Positions 18,334 to 26,923 of a stretch of 64,000 nucleotides of DNA are shown piece by piece. A program made the position numbers and the translations under genes. This DNA is from Caviibacter abscessus. GTDB lineage: Bacteria > Fusobacteriota > Fusobacteriia > Fusobacteriales > Leptotrichiaceae. Positions within the stretch are counted from its first letter, which is position 1. The number at the start of each line of letters is the position of its first letter. The stretch covers positions 1 through 64,000 of the forward strand of contig NZ_LOQG01000003.1 of assembly GCF_001517835.1 (NCBI RefSeq), in the 5' to 3' direction. Below the pieces are notes generated by a model, which did not search any database, was not told the origin of the DNA, and saw only the letters and a list, made by a program, of their open reading frames with translations.

Positions 18334-20486
18334 TTGCTCCTGCCGGAAACTATGAAAAACTAGTAGCTGCAATAAAAGCAGGTGCTAATGAAGTTTATCT
18401 TGGTTTAAAAGGATTCGGTGCTAGAAGAAATAATGATAATTTAGGATATCAAGAACTTTTTGATGGAATTGATTATGCACATTCAAGAGGTGTTAAATGC
18501 TTATTAACTTTAAACACCGTTTTAAAAGATGTTGAACTAAAAAATGTGATTAATGCTTTTATTCCTATTTATAAGCATGGTATAGATGCAGTAATTGTCC
18601 AAGATATAGGACTAATGTCAGTTTTACAGGAAAATTTCCCAGATTTAATTATTCACGGTAGTACTCAAACGACAGTTTCAAATCATATTGAAGCAAACTA
18701 TTTTAAAGAATTGGGATTAAAAAGAGTTGTTCTAGCCCGTGAACTTAGTTTTAATGAAATAAAAGAAATAAGGGAAAAAACAGATATTGAATTAGAGGTA
18801 TTTGTTTCAGGGGCTATGTGTATATCATATTCAGGTAATTGCTACATAAGCAGTTTTATTGGTGGACGTTCAGGGAATAGAGGTATGTGTGCTTATACTT
18901 GTAGAAAAAAATTTAAACAAGATTATAATAAAATCAAATATACTTTATCCCCAAACGATCAATTTTTGGAAAATAAAGAAATTGAAATGCTTGAAAGTAT
19001 AGGAATAGATTCAATAAAAATAGAAGGTAGAAAGAAAAATCAAAATTATGTATTTGAAACAGTAGGATATTATAGAAGTGTTATTGATAAAAATCCCAGA
19101 CCATCTATGAGCTATAAACTATTTAATAGAGGATATTCTAAAGGATATTTTTATCTCGATGACAATCTTATGAATACAAAATATCCATCTAATTTTGGAT
19201 ATCTACTTGGTTCTATTTCGAATAATAAAATAAAATTACTTGATGATTTAGAAAATGGAGATGGTATACAATATGTAAATTCAAATTTTGAAACAATTGA
19301 AGGTATATTTGTCAATAAAATATTTAAAAATGATAAAAAAGTAGTGGCAGCGTTTAAAAATGATATTATTTCACTTCCCAATATACCTAAAAATGCAGTG
19401 TATATTTATAAAAACTATTCTAAAGCATTGAACGATAAAATAGAACACGATATTAAAATAAGTAAAAGATATTTAAATATTGATATTATTTTAAAAGCTG
19501 AAAAAAACAACAATATTAGCCTTACATTTTGCACAAAAAACCTTAAAAATGAGTTGATTGAAGTCAATATTAAAGGTAGCATTTTAAATGAATTAAGTAA
19601 AAAAAGTATAAGTTTAGACATGATATCTGAAAAACTATCAGAATTAGGTGATACTACTTTTAAAGCACAAAATATTAATATTCATTACAATGATGGTGTA
19701 TTTATATCATTTAGTGAATTAAAAAATTTAAAAAGACAAGCAGCTTCTCTTTTATATGAAAAATTGATTAATTCATATAGAAGAAATGAAGATATATATG
19801 TAAATTATAAGCAATATGACAAAAATATAGAAAATAAACCATATGTAATTTCTGCTCTTGTAGAAAATGAAGAACAAGAAAAAGCTTGCATTGAAATGGG
19901 GATAACTAAAATTTATAAAAACGGCAAAGATGTTGCTAAACAAAAAAATCTAAATAAACTTACGAAAGCTACGAATCTTGCATATAACTTTTACGATTTA
20001 TTAAAAAATGAAAAATTAGAAAATAAATATTCCATAAATTGGAACTTAAATATTTTTAATAATTATAGTATTGATGCACTTTCAAAATTTAAGAATGTTG
20101 ATACTATATTTTTATCACCTGAATTAAGTTATAAACAAATAAGACATATTACTACAAAATCATTAAAAAAAGGTTTAGTTATATATGGTTATTTGAAAGG
20201 CATGTATATAGAGCATAGTATAATAGAAAAAAATTATATGGAAATTCAAGGTGAATTTTATGATAGATACAAACTTAGAAAAAATGAATTTGGAAATGTT
20301 GAACTTTTCTTAAATAAACCTATGAATTTAATTCCTAAATTATATTTAATAGAAACTTTAGGTCTTGATGAATTAAGGTTAGATTTTGTTTTTGAAACTT
20401 ATGAAGAAACAAAAAAAATTATTAAAAGTATAAAAACAAAGAGTGGAACATATAATCCATATACATTTCAAATGGGTGTTTCATAA
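18324..20486 (+). CDS. U32 family peptidase / RlhA-like protein
   Basis: This 720-residue protein has the U32 signature EVFVSGAMCISYSGNCYISS near residue 160 with its conserved cysteines, plus more cysteines in GNRGMCAYTCRKKF. A long C-terminal part fits the collagenase-like domain of large U32 proteins. Some family members are RlhA-like 23S rRNA hydroxylation factors and others are linked to proteolysis; the sequence alone does not decide. The ATG overlaps the transporter stop by 10 bp and has AAAGGGGG upstream, so the two genes form one operon. Confidence 0.88.
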   Translation: MDIVAPAGNYEKLVAAIKAGANEVYLGLKGFGARRNNDNLGYQELFDGIDYAHSRGVKCLLTLNTVLKDVELKNVINAFIPIYKHGIDAVIVQDIGLMSVLQENFPDLIIHGSTQTTVSNHIEANYFKELGLKRVVLARELSFNEIKEIREKTDIELEVFVSGAMCISYSGNCYISSFIGGRSGNRGMCAYTCRKKFKQDYNKIKYTLSPNDQFLENKEIEMLESIGIDSIKIEGRKKNQNYVFETVGYYRSVIDKNPRPSMSYKLFNRGYSKGYFYLDDNLMNTKYPSNFGYLLGSISNNKIKLLDDLENGDGIQYVNSNFETIEGIFVNKIFKNDKKVVAAFKNDIISLPNIPKNAVYIYKNYSKALNDKIEHDIKISKRYLNIDIILKAEKNNNISLTFCTKNLKNELIEVNIKGSILNELSKKSISLDMISEKLSELGDTTFKAQNINIHYNDGVFISFSELKNLKRQAASLLYEKLINSYRRNEDIYVNYKQYDKNIENKPYVISALVENEEQEKACIEMGITKIYKNGKDVAKQKNLNKLTKATNLAYNFYDLLKNEKLENKYSINWNLNIFNNYSIDALSKFKNVDTIFLSPELSYKQIRHITTKSLKKGLVIYGYLKGMYIEHSIIEKNYMEIQGEFYDRYKLRKNEFGNVELFLNKPMNLIPKLYLIETLGLDELRLDFVFETYEETKKIIKSIKTKSGTYNPYTFQMGVS

Positions 20487-20562
20487 AAAAGAATATTTAA
20501 ATAATAAACAAAAAAAGTCGATTTTAATTATAAAAATGCATCACTAACTTTAAAAAAAAAAG

Positions 20563-20591
20563 TTGCTATATAAGACATAATATGATATAAT
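20563..20591 (+). promoter_or_regulatory. promoter of the cold-shock gene
   Basis: TTGCTA at 20563-20568, a 17-base spacer and TATAAT at 20586-20591. The leader to the start codon is about 40 nt, which is short for a cspA-type thermosensor leader. Confidence 0.75.
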
Positions 20592-20637
20592 CACTGTGAA
20601 GTTTAAAGCAAACTAAACTTACAAGATTGGAGGAGCC

Positions 20638-20835
20638 ATGAAAGGTACAGTAAAGTGGTTTAACGAGAAAAAAGGATTCGGATTTATCTTAGGTGAAGAT
20701 GGTAAAGATTATTTTTTACATTTCTCAAATATTGAAAAACAAGGATTCAAAACAGTTTTAGAAGGCGAAAGAGTTTCATTTGAAGTTGAAAATTCAGATA
20801 GAGGACCTCAAGCAACTAAAATAGTTTCTATATAA
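20638..20835 (+). CDS. cspA: cold-shock-domain RNA chaperone
   Basis: The 65-residue protein is a single cold-shock domain. It has TVKWFNEKKGFGFI with RNP1 (KGFGFI) and a variant RNP2, DYFLHF, where VFVHF is usual. Such proteins bind single-stranded RNA and DNA and melt secondary structure. The start ATG follows TTGGAGGAGCC, a strong ribosome-binding site. The gene stands alone between its own promoter and a terminator. Confidence 0.95.
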   Translation: MKGTVKWFNEKKGFGFILGEDGKDYFLHFSNIEKQGFKTVLEGERVSFEVENSDRGPQATKIVSI

Positions 20836-20861
20836 TCATAGTTTTTTTGGTTAACATAATG

Positions 20862-20894
20862 AAACTTCTTCTAAAATTTAGAGGAAGTTTTTTA
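20862..20894 (+). terminator. terminator after the cold-shock gene
   Basis: Arms 20862-20872 and 20880-20890 pair over 11 bp with one G-T pair, followed by TTTT. Confidence 0.8.
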
Positions 20895-20923
20895 GATAAA
20901 TTTAAGTAATAAAGGAAGTAACA

Positions 20924-22135
20924 ATGACTGATTTAGAGATAAAGCAAGAAGTGGAAAGACAGTTTAATATATTAAAAAGAGGCTGCGAAGAAATAATAAA
21001 TGAACAAGATTTTAAAAATAAATTAGAAAAAAGTATAAAAACTGGTAAAGGTTTAAAAGTAAAATTTGGAATAGATCCAACAGGTTCAGATTTACATATA
21101 GGACATGCTGTACCACTTAGAAAATTAAAACAGTTTCAGGATTTAGGTCATGAACCGATTTTTTTAATAGGAACTTTTACAGCAAGAATAGGAGATCCAA
21201 CAGGGAAATCTGAAACAAGAAAAATGTTAAGTATGGAAACTATTGAAAATAATATAAAAACATATTTGGAACAATTAAAATTAATACTTGATGTTAATAA
21301 ATTAAGAGTTGAGTATAATCATACTTGGCTAGAATCAATGGATTTATCAAAATTTTTAGGTTTACTTTCAAAATTTACTGTATCACAAATGGTAAGTAGA
21401 GAAGATTTTGCTAAAAGACTTGCAGCTAATAAGCCAGTATCTCTAGTTGAGTTTATGTATCCAATATTACAAGCATATGATTCTGTTGATTTAGAAGCAG
21501 ATGTTGAATTAGGGGCAACAGAACAAAAATTTAATATACTAAGAGGAAGAGATTTATTAAGAGATTTTGAAAAAGAACCACAAGTATGTATGTTAATGCC
21601 AATATTAGTAGGTCTTGATGGTACAGAAAAAATGAGTAAATCGCTTAATAATTACATAGGTGTTAAAGATACTCCTAATGATATGTTTGGTAAAATTATG
21701 TCAATATCCGATGAACTTATGTATATATATTACGAACAAATTACGGATGTTAGTATAGAAGAAATAAAACAAATTAAAGAAAATATGCACCCTATGGAAG
21801 CAAAAAAACGATTGGGAGAAGAACTTGTAAAAATATATTATTCAGTTGAAGAAGCAACAAAAGCAAGAGAATATTTTGAAAATGTTTTTTCTAAGAAAAA
21901 TTTAGATATTGAATTACCGACTGTACAAATAACTGAAAATGAAGTAGATGTTATAGAGCTATTAGTTAAAAAATTAGCATTTGCAAATACCAATAGTGAA
22001 GCTAGAAGATTAATAGAACAAGGTGGATTTAAAGTTAATGATACTCCAATAAAAGATGTAAAAGCAAAAATAATAATTGAAAATGACATGATAATAAAAG
22101 CAGGTAAAAAGAAAATAATAAAAATAAAAAAATAG
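20924..22135 (+). CDS. tyrS: tyrosyl-tRNA synthetase
   Basis: The 403-residue class I synthetase has the HIGH motif in SDLHIGHAVPLRKL near residue 55 and KMSKS in GTEKMSKSLNNYIG near residue 233. A C-terminal S4 RNA-binding domain begins near residue 340 (ELLVKKLAFANTNSEARRLIEQGG). It charges tRNA-Tyr. I see no T-box leader; only 30 bp separate it from the cspA terminator. trxB follows 10 bp downstream. Confidence 0.96.
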   Translation: MTDLEIKQEVERQFNILKRGCEEIINEQDFKNKLEKSIKTGKGLKVKFGIDPTGSDLHIGHAVPLRKLKQFQDLGHEPIFLIGTFTARIGDPTGKSETRKMLSMETIENNIKTYLEQLKLILDVNKLRVEYNHTWLESMDLSKFLGLLSKFTVSQMVSREDFAKRLAANKPVSLVEFMYPILQAYDSVDLEADVELGATEQKFNILRGRDLLRDFEKEPQVCMLMPILVGLDGTEKMSKSLNNYIGVKDTPNDMFGKIMSISDELMYIYYEQITDVSIEEIKQIKENMHPMEAKKRLGEELVKIYYSVEEATKAREYFENVFSKKNLDIELPTVQITENEVDVIELLVKKLAFANTNSEARRLIEQGGFKVNDTPIKDVKAKIIIENDMIIKAGKKKIIKIKK

Positions 22136-22145
22136 TGGAGGTAAT

Positions 22146-23117
22146 ATGCAAGGTTTAAATTTAGATTTAAATAGTAAAAAATTCGCTAATATGGATAATA
22201 AAACTTATTATGATGTAATAGTTATAGGTGCAGGACCTGCTGCGATGTCAGCTGCAATTTATTCTATAAGAAAAGGACTTGTAACAGGAATTATAGGAGA
22301 TATAATTGGAGGACAAGTTACAACAACAAATGAAATAGAAAATATAATTGGAATACCAAAAACAACAGGTAGTGACTTTTCGCTATCACTTGAAAAACAT
22401 GCTAAGGAATATGAAATACCATTTTACAAAGGTCATATTGTAAAAGAAATAAAAGTAGATGTAAAAGATAAAATAGTGATTAGTGATGATAATATTAGTT
22501 TTAGAACTAAAACTGTTATTATTGCAACTGGAGCTAAACACAGAGAATTAAATGTTGAAGGTGAAAAAGAATATATAGGAAAAGGAGTACATTATTGCTC
22601 TACTTGCGATGGACCATTTTATAGAAATCTTAATGTAGTAGTTGTTGGTGGTGGAAATTCAGGAGTTGAAGCTGCACTTGATTTATCTAACATTGCAAAA
22701 AGTGTTATTTTAATGGAATTTATGCCAAGTTTAAAAGCAGACAAAGTTTTACAAGAAAAATTATATGAAAACAATAAAATTACAGTAATGCCAAATACTA
22801 AAATAGAAAAGATATCGGGGACACAATTTGTAACAAATTTAGAATTTGTTGATAGAGAAACTAATGAAACAAAAATAATAGATACAGATGGTATTTTTGT
22901 CGAAATAGGGCTTATTGCTAACACAGATCCATTTAAAAATTTAGTAGATGTTAATAAAGCAGGAGAAATTATCATAGATAATTCAAATATGACAAATGTA
23001 CCAGGAATATTTGCAGCAGGAGATTGTACAACAGTTTTACATAAACAAATAATAATTTCAATGGGAGAAGGAGCAAAAGCTGCACTTTCTGCATTTAACT
23101 ATATTTTAAATAACTAG
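22146..23117 (+). CDS. trxB: thioredoxin reductase
   Basis: The 323-residue flavoprotein has the FAD-binding VIVIGAGPAAMSAAIY near residue 25, the redox-active CSTCDGPF near residue 154, the NADPH-binding VVVGGGNSGVEAALD near residue 166, and GIFAAGDCT near the end. It reduces thioredoxin with NADPH. The ATG at 22146 has a GGAGG site; it adds about 20 residues before the usual TrxB start, so a later start (MDNKTYYDV) is possible. It is co-transcribed with tyrS. Confidence 0.95.
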   Translation: MQGLNLDLNSKKFANMDNKTYYDVIVIGAGPAAMSAAIYSIRKGLVTGIIGDIIGGQVTTTNEIENIIGIPKTTGSDFSLSLEKHAKEYEIPFYKGHIVKEIKVDVKDKIVISDDNISFRTKTVIIATGAKHRELNVEGEKEYIGKGVHYCSTCDGPFYRNLNVVVVGGGNSGVEAALDLSNIAKSVILMEFMPSLKADKVLQEKLYENNKITVMPNTKIEKISGTQFVTNLEFVDRETNETKIIDTDGIFVEIGLIANTDPFKNLVDVNKAGEIIIDNSNMTNVPGIFAAGDCTTVLHKQIIISMGEGAKAALSAFNYILNN

Positions 23118-23123
23118 AAATAA

Positions 23124-23170
23124 AAAAGGAGTAAACAACTAATAATAATGCGAGTTACTCCTTTTGTTTT
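23124..23170. terminator. bidirectional terminator between trxB and the HxlR gene
   Basis: AAAAGGAGTAA at 23124-23134 pairs with TTACTCCTTTT at 23155-23165. T-runs exist in both directions, serving the two convergent genes. Confidence 0.8.
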
Positions 23171-23621
23171 ATTCTAGATATTCTTTATTTAATCTTGTTG
23201 AAACTAAATCATCTGTATTAATTTTTTCATTTGTAACAGTATCTATAAGTGAAAATTCAATTTTATGTCCGTTTTTATTAACGATATTCCAAAAACAACT
23301 TTCATTATTTAAATTTTTTTCTCCCCAAATAGCGAAAGCATAAAAAATACTTTTTAATTCTTTTGTTTTTTCAGTAGGTAAATAATTGTATCTAGGAGGG
23401 TTTGATTGGTACATTTCTAATGATAAAAATTCATCTGAAACTAATTCTTTTAACCTTCTAGCAAGTAAATTTGTAGGAATATTTGTAAGTTTATCCTGCA
23501 ATTCCTTATATGTCATTAATCCATGTAGAATATTAAATAAAATAAGCATGGTCCATTTATCACCGATTAGATTCAATGTCTGTGCTAAATTACAAGGCAT
23601 ATCATATCTTATTTTTGTCAT
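23169..23621 (-). CDS. HxlR-family winged-helix regulator
   Basis: The 150-residue protein shows the HxlR pattern: an N-terminal CNLAQTLNLIGDKWTMLILFNIL with the conserved cysteine at position 10, then YKELQDKLTNIPTNLLARRLKEL as the recognition helix region, then a wing. Several family members sense electrophiles or oxidants through that cysteine. It is convergent to trxB; a redox link is possible but unproven. The ribosome-binding site is AAAGGAG. Confidence 0.9.
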   Translation of the reverse strand: MTKIRYDMPCNLAQTLNLIGDKWTMLILFNILHGLMTYKELQDKLTNIPTNLLARRLKELVSDEFLSLEMYQSNPPRYNYLPTEKTKELKSIFYAFAIWGEKNLNNESCFWNIVNKNGHKIEFSLIDTVTNEKINTDDLVSTRLNKEYLE

Positions 23622-23659
23622 ATTATTCTCCTTTTATTAATATTTTAGGTAATTAATAA

Positions 23660-23687
23660 ATTATAGCACATTAATACTAATTTTCAA
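23660..23687 (-). promoter_or_regulatory. promoter of the HxlR gene
   Basis: On the minus strand TTGAAA (23682-23687), a 16-base spacer, and TATAAT (23660-23665) preceded by TGC. The start codon is 38 bp downstream. Confidence 0.7.
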
Positions 23688-23694
23688 AATAAAT

Positions 23695-23720
23695 AAGCTG
23701 TGCAAAAAATGCAACAGCTT
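23695..23720 (-). terminator. terminator of the phosphatase-phosphoesterase operon
   Basis: An imperfect inverted repeat, AAGCTGTGCA against TGCAACAGCTT with one bulge, follows the phosphoesterase stop on the minus strand. The T-run after it is weak. Confidence 0.5.
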
Positions 23721-23727
23721 AAAACAT

Positions 23728-24375
23728 CTAAAATTTTATAAAATATATTTCATGTTTGGCTTGTCCTAGGTCATTAACCTGAGCAATACCTATTCCAGTT
23801 ATTTTAGCTTTAAACTTATTTAGCTTATAATTATCCAAAAATTTTTGTAATTTTTCAGGATCTTGTGGCGTTAAAAGTGTTATATGTGGATCAAAATTTT
23901 CATATACATTAGGAGATCCAAATTTTTTAAATGCTTCAGACTTTTCAGGTATTGATACTGCCCAATTTGGAACTTTAGCATCTAATGCTCTAAGTGGTAT
24001 AAGTTTATTTGCAATTAAATTAGATAATGTTGAAAGTTTGTCTGATTTAATGGCATCAAGCATAAGCCAATTGCCTCCAGTTTTTCTTATTTGATAAAAA
24101 TCAATTTCAAATGGACTTGTTTCTTTAGCAATTAAATCTATTTCTTTTATTATATCATTTAAAGCTTCTTTTTTATATTCAGTAAGGTAAAGCGTAAGAT
24201 GAATCAAATATCCATCTGAATAAAGACTTTTAATTCCTACTTTTTCTAAATTTTTTGATATATCAGAAACAATATTTTCAGTATTTTTATCAAATTTAAC
24301 ATAAACATTGTAATTAGTATTTGAAAATAAATTAAATGTGAAAAAAATATATATAAATATTAATAATTCTTTCAT
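23728..24375 (-). CDS. exported 2H-phosphoesterase-like protein
   Basis: The 215-residue protein begins with a hydrophobic signal peptide (residues 1-19) and has two HxTx motifs, IHLTLYL near residue 58 and PHITLLT near residue 164. These are the paired catalytic histidines of the 2H phosphoesterase / RNA ligase-like superfamily, whose members open 2',3'-cyclic phosphodiesters. Here the enzyme would act in the periplasm. It lies 15 bp behind the class B acid phosphatase with a GAGGTAC ribosome-binding site. The substrate is not known. Confidence 0.75.
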   Translation of the reverse strand: MKELLIFIYIFFTFNLFSNTNYNVYVKFDKNTENIVSDISKNLEKVGIKSLYSDGYLIHLTLYLTEYKKEALNDIIKEIDLIAKETSPFEIDFYQIRKTGGNWLMLDAIKSDKLSTLSNLIANKLIPLRALDAKVPNWAVSIPEKSEAFKKFGSPNVYENFDPHITLLTPQDPEKLQKFLDNYKLNKFKAKITGIGIAQVNDLGQAKHEIYFIKF

Positions 24376-24390
24376 TGTACCTCCTCATTA

Positions 24391-25122
24391 TTACCAAGCT
24401 GAATTAATTACAACTTCTTCTCCATATCCACCGTTCATTTTTTGTGGATTAGTTGAATTATAAGGTCTTTGTACACGTATGCCACGAATGCCAACTTCTC
24501 TAGCAGCTAATATATCGTCATCAGAGTCTCCATAATGAATAGAAACATTATGTTTTTTTATATAATATGATTTATCATATTTAAATCCTGGCATAGGAGT
24601 GTCACCTGTATAATTAACGTAAACTTCATATGGGATATTGAAATATCTTTGTAATGTTTTTGATAATTTTGTAGAAGTATAATTCTTTTGTTTTGAATGT
24701 CCTGTTCTACCTGTAATGAAGAAAATTTTATCTCCTCTATCTAAATGCATTTTAATTATCTTCATAGTAGATTTTTTAGGTATTGAATGTTCATCGCCTT
24801 GTTGAGCTACATAATCCCAATATTTTTGATTATATAAATAGCTTATTTGACCTTTAGGATGGTTAGGAATCTGATAATGTTGACTTCCATATTGGAAATA
24901 TTGGCTAGAAAATAATAAAGTATCATCAATATCAAAACTAACATTTATAGGTTTGGTATCTTCAAGACTTTTCTTTATATCTTCAACAGAAACAAAATGT
25001 ACAGCTTTTTGTGTTTGTTCAGTAGAATAAAATCCTGTGTGAGTATATGGCACTTTTGGACCATATGAAAATGATAAACTAGCAATCGAGATTACTAATA
25101 AAAGTTTGATAAAATTCTTCAT
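24391..25122 (-). CDS. aphA: periplasmic class B acid phosphatase
   Basis: The 243-residue protein has a signal peptide (about 1-19), the HAD nucleophile motif FDIDDTLLFSSQYFQ near residue 64, FFITGRTGHS near residue 135, and the acidic motif HYGDSDDDI near residue 197. This set is typical of AphA, which removes phosphate from nucleotides and other organic phosphates in the periplasm. A GGAGG site precedes the start. It is the first gene of a two-gene operon with the exported 2H phosphoesterase. Confidence 0.93.
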   Translation of the reverse strand: MKNFIKLLLVISIASLSFSYGPKVPYTHTGFYSTEQTQKAVHFVSVEDIKKSLEDTKPINVSFDIDDTLLFSSQYFQYGSQHYQIPNHPKGQISYLYNQKYWDYVAQQGDEHSIPKKSTMKIIKMHLDRGDKIFFITGRTGHSKQKNYTSTKLSKTLQRYFNIPYEVYVNYTGDTPMPGFKYDKSYYIKKHNVSIHYGDSDDDILAAREVGIRGIRVQRPYNSTNPQKMNGGYGEEVVINSAW

Positions 25123-25179
25123 AATTTTTCCTCCTAAATATTTTTAAGCAACTAATTATACTTTGAAATATAAAAAAAG

Positions 25180-25202
25180 CAAAAAAAAAGAAGCTACGCT
25201 TC
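25180..25202 (-). terminator. terminator of the tRNA-ybaB transcript
   Basis: On the minus strand GAAGC-GTA-GCTTC is followed by nine T. It starts 6 bp after the tRNA-Gln 3' end. Confidence 0.85.
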
Positions 25203-25207
25203 AAATA

Positions 25208-25282
25208 TGGTTGGGCTGGCTGGATTCGAACCAACGCATGGTGGAGTCAAAGTCCACTGCCTTACCGCTTGGCTACAGCCCA
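25208..25282 (-). tRNA. tRNA-Gln (UUG)
   Basis: The minus-strand cloverleaf starts TGGGCTGTAGCC; the anticodon loop CTTTGAC gives anticodon TTG. CCA is encoded. It is last in the tRNA cluster, separated from the others by ybaB. Confidence 0.95.
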
Positions 25283-25333
25283 TCAATGACAAAAAAGATT
25301 ATAATGCAAATAAGCTAATTTGTCAATAGTTAT

Positions 25334-25687
25334 TTAAAATAAACCTGGAATTTTAACTCCACCTGTAACAGTTTCCATTTCTTTTTCTGCCATTTCTTCA
25401 GCTTTAGTTAAAGCCTCATTTACAGCAGAAAGAATTAAACTTGATAATTCAGTTGAATCTTTTTCTTCGCAAGCTTCGTTTATTATATCCATTCCTATTT
25501 TAAGATCTACAATTTCCTTTTGACCATTAACTTTTATAGATATTTGCCCACCAGCAACAGAAGTTTCAACGAATTTATCTTTTAATCCTTCTTGAATTTC
25601 CAGCATTGCTTCTTGCATTTGTTTAGCTCTTTTAATAATATCAACTTGACTATTAGAAGAAGTTGAACTTTTTAATTTTCTAACCAT
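25334..25687 (-). CDS. ybaB: nucleoid-associated protein YbaB/EbfC
   Basis: Start chosen at 25687, which has CGGAGGA 6 bases upstream; a longer reading frame would run through the tRNA-Tyr gene and is not credible. The 117-residue product has the YbaB features: a lysine-rich N-terminus with AKQMQEAMLEIQEGL, then VAGGQISIKVNGQKEIVDLKI, and the C-terminal TGGVKIPGLF. The dimer binds DNA without much specificity. It sits between tRNA-Tyr and tRNA-Gln on one transcript, instead of next to dnaX or recR as in many bacteria. Confidence 0.93.
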   Translation of the reverse strand: MVRKLKSSTSSNSQVDIIKRAKQMQEAMLEIQEGLKDKFVETSVAGGQISIKVNGQKEIVDLKIGMDIINEACEEKDSTELSSLILSAVNEALTKAEEMAEKEMETVTGGVKIPGLF

Positions 25688-25713
25688 TTTAAATCCTCCG
25701 ATTAAAAAAAAAG

Positions 25714-25798
<85 letters not shown>

Positions 25799-25812
25799 AA
25801 AAAAATATAAAG

Positions 25813-25888
<76 letters not shown>

Positions 25889-25896
25889 AAATAAAA

Positions 25897-25973
25897 TGGC
25901 GGAAGTGACGAGACTCGAACTCGCGACATCTTGCGTGACAGGCAAGCACTCTAACCAACTGAGCTACACCTCC
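25897..25973 (-). tRNA. tRNA-Asp (GUC)
   Basis: The anticodon loop CTGTCAC gives GTC. Acceptor GGAGGTG pairs with CACTTCC with one G-T; the discriminator is G, as expected for Asp. CCA is encoded. Confidence 0.95.
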
Positions 25974-25978
25974 GCACA

Positions 25979-26054
25979 TGGTGGTCACAACTGGGCTCGA
26001 ACCAGTGACCCCCTGCTTGTAAGGCAGGTGCTCTCCCAACTGAGCTATGCGACC
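25979..26054 (-). tRNA. tRNA-Val (UAC)
   Basis: The anticodon loop CTTACAA gives TAC. The acceptor is GGTCGCA with TGTGACC; CCA is encoded. Length 76 nt. Confidence 0.95.
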
Positions 26055-26065
26055 ATGGGTAAGTA

Positions 26066-26140
26066 TGGTAGGCCCTAGGAGAATCGAACTCCTGTTGCCG
26101 GGATGAAAACCCGATGTCCTGACCACTAGACGAAGGGCCC
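26066..26140 (-). tRNA. tRNA-Glu (UUC)
   Basis: The anticodon loop TTTTCAT gives TTC. Acceptor GGGCCCT pairs with AGGGCCT with a G-T at the end; CCA is encoded. It is the first tRNA after the cluster promoter. Confidence 0.95.
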
Positions 26141-26169
26141 ATACTTTGTGTCGTCTAACGACAAAACTA

Positions 26170-26198
26170 ATAATATCAAAAAATAAATTATTTGTCAA
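26170..26198 (-). promoter_or_regulatory. promoter of the tRNA cluster
   Basis: On the minus strand TTGACA (26193-26198), a 17-base spacer and TATTAT (26170-26175), 30 bp before tRNA-Glu. It is one of the strongest promoters in the window. Confidence 0.85.
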
Positions 26199-26224
26199 CA
26201 AAAATTTTTAATATTTAATTTAAA

Positions 26225-26255
26225 ATTTGAAAAACCTAGATAAATACTAGGTTTT
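26225..26255 (-). terminator. terminator of the nitroreductase gene
   Basis: AAAACCTAG at 26231-26239 pairs with CTAGGTTTT at 26247-26255; on the minus strand it ends in a short T-run. Confidence 0.65.
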
Positions 26256-26328
26256 ATAGTTTAAAAAAGAAAAATATATCAAATAAAAGATAATGATTTG
26301 ATAATATATTTTCAGATTTTATTATTCT

Positions 26329-26829
26329 TTATTTAATCCATTCAACCATTTCTTCCTTGTATGAAATATGAGGTCTTAGGCTGATTGCTTTATGACCAAA
26401 AGCCATAATAGAAATAGGAATTAAGTTTTCTGGTAAATTTATTATTTCTCTTGTTATACTTTCAGCATTTTCATTATCAAGAATACCCATCCATACAGAA
26501 CCTAAATCATAATGTGTTGCCATAAGTGCCATGTTTTGTAATGAAGCACTGCAATCTTGGATTAAAAATGTTAAGTTTGTGTCTTTTTGTTTGTCTCCAC
26601 AGACAAGTATAGCTAATGTTGCTGTTTCAAGTGCTCTTGCATAGGGATGTTTTTGGAAAAATTGTGATAATATTTCTTTGTTTTCAATAACATAAAATTT
26701 ACGTGGTTCTTTTTTATGGGCTGATGGGGCTGCAATTCCTGCACGTAATATTTCCTTTATAATATTTTCATCAATTTTTTCATTTGTAAATTCTCTTATA
26801 CTTCTTCTATTAAAAATTTCTTTCATCAT
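26329..26829 (-). CDS. nitroreductase-family flavoprotein
   Basis: The 166-residue protein begins with FNRRSIREFTNEKI, the FMN-binding start of the nitroreductase family, and has AGIAAPSAHKKEPRKFYVIE and the C-terminal GHKAISLRPHISYKE. It is shorter than classic NfsB-type enzymes (about 215) but fits the small single-domain branch. It would use NAD(P)H to reduce an unidentified substrate. It is divergent from gyrB; a -10-like TATAAT on the minus strand lies at 26848-26853. Confidence 0.88.
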   Translation of the reverse strand: MMKEIFNRRSIREFTNEKIDENIIKEILRAGIAAPSAHKKEPRKFYVIENKEILSQFFQKHPYARALETATLAILVCGDKQKDTNLTFLIQDCSASLQNMALMATHYDLGSVWMGILDNENAESITREIINLPENLIPISIMAFGHKAISLRPHISYKEEMVEWIK

Positions 26830-26888
26830 AACCCCCTTTTTAAGCTGATTATATCATAAAAAGACTGGAAAAAAAAGCCTGAAAATGC

Positions 26889-26894
26889 TATAAT
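26889..26894 (+). promoter_or_regulatory. -10 element of the gyrB operon promoter
   Basis: TATAAT preceded by TGC makes an extended -10. The -35 is poor (CTGGAA at 26865-26870, spacing 18), as is common with extended -10 promoters. Confidence 0.6.
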
Positions 26895-26923
26895 AACTTA
26901 TAAAAATGATTAGGAGAAGATAA

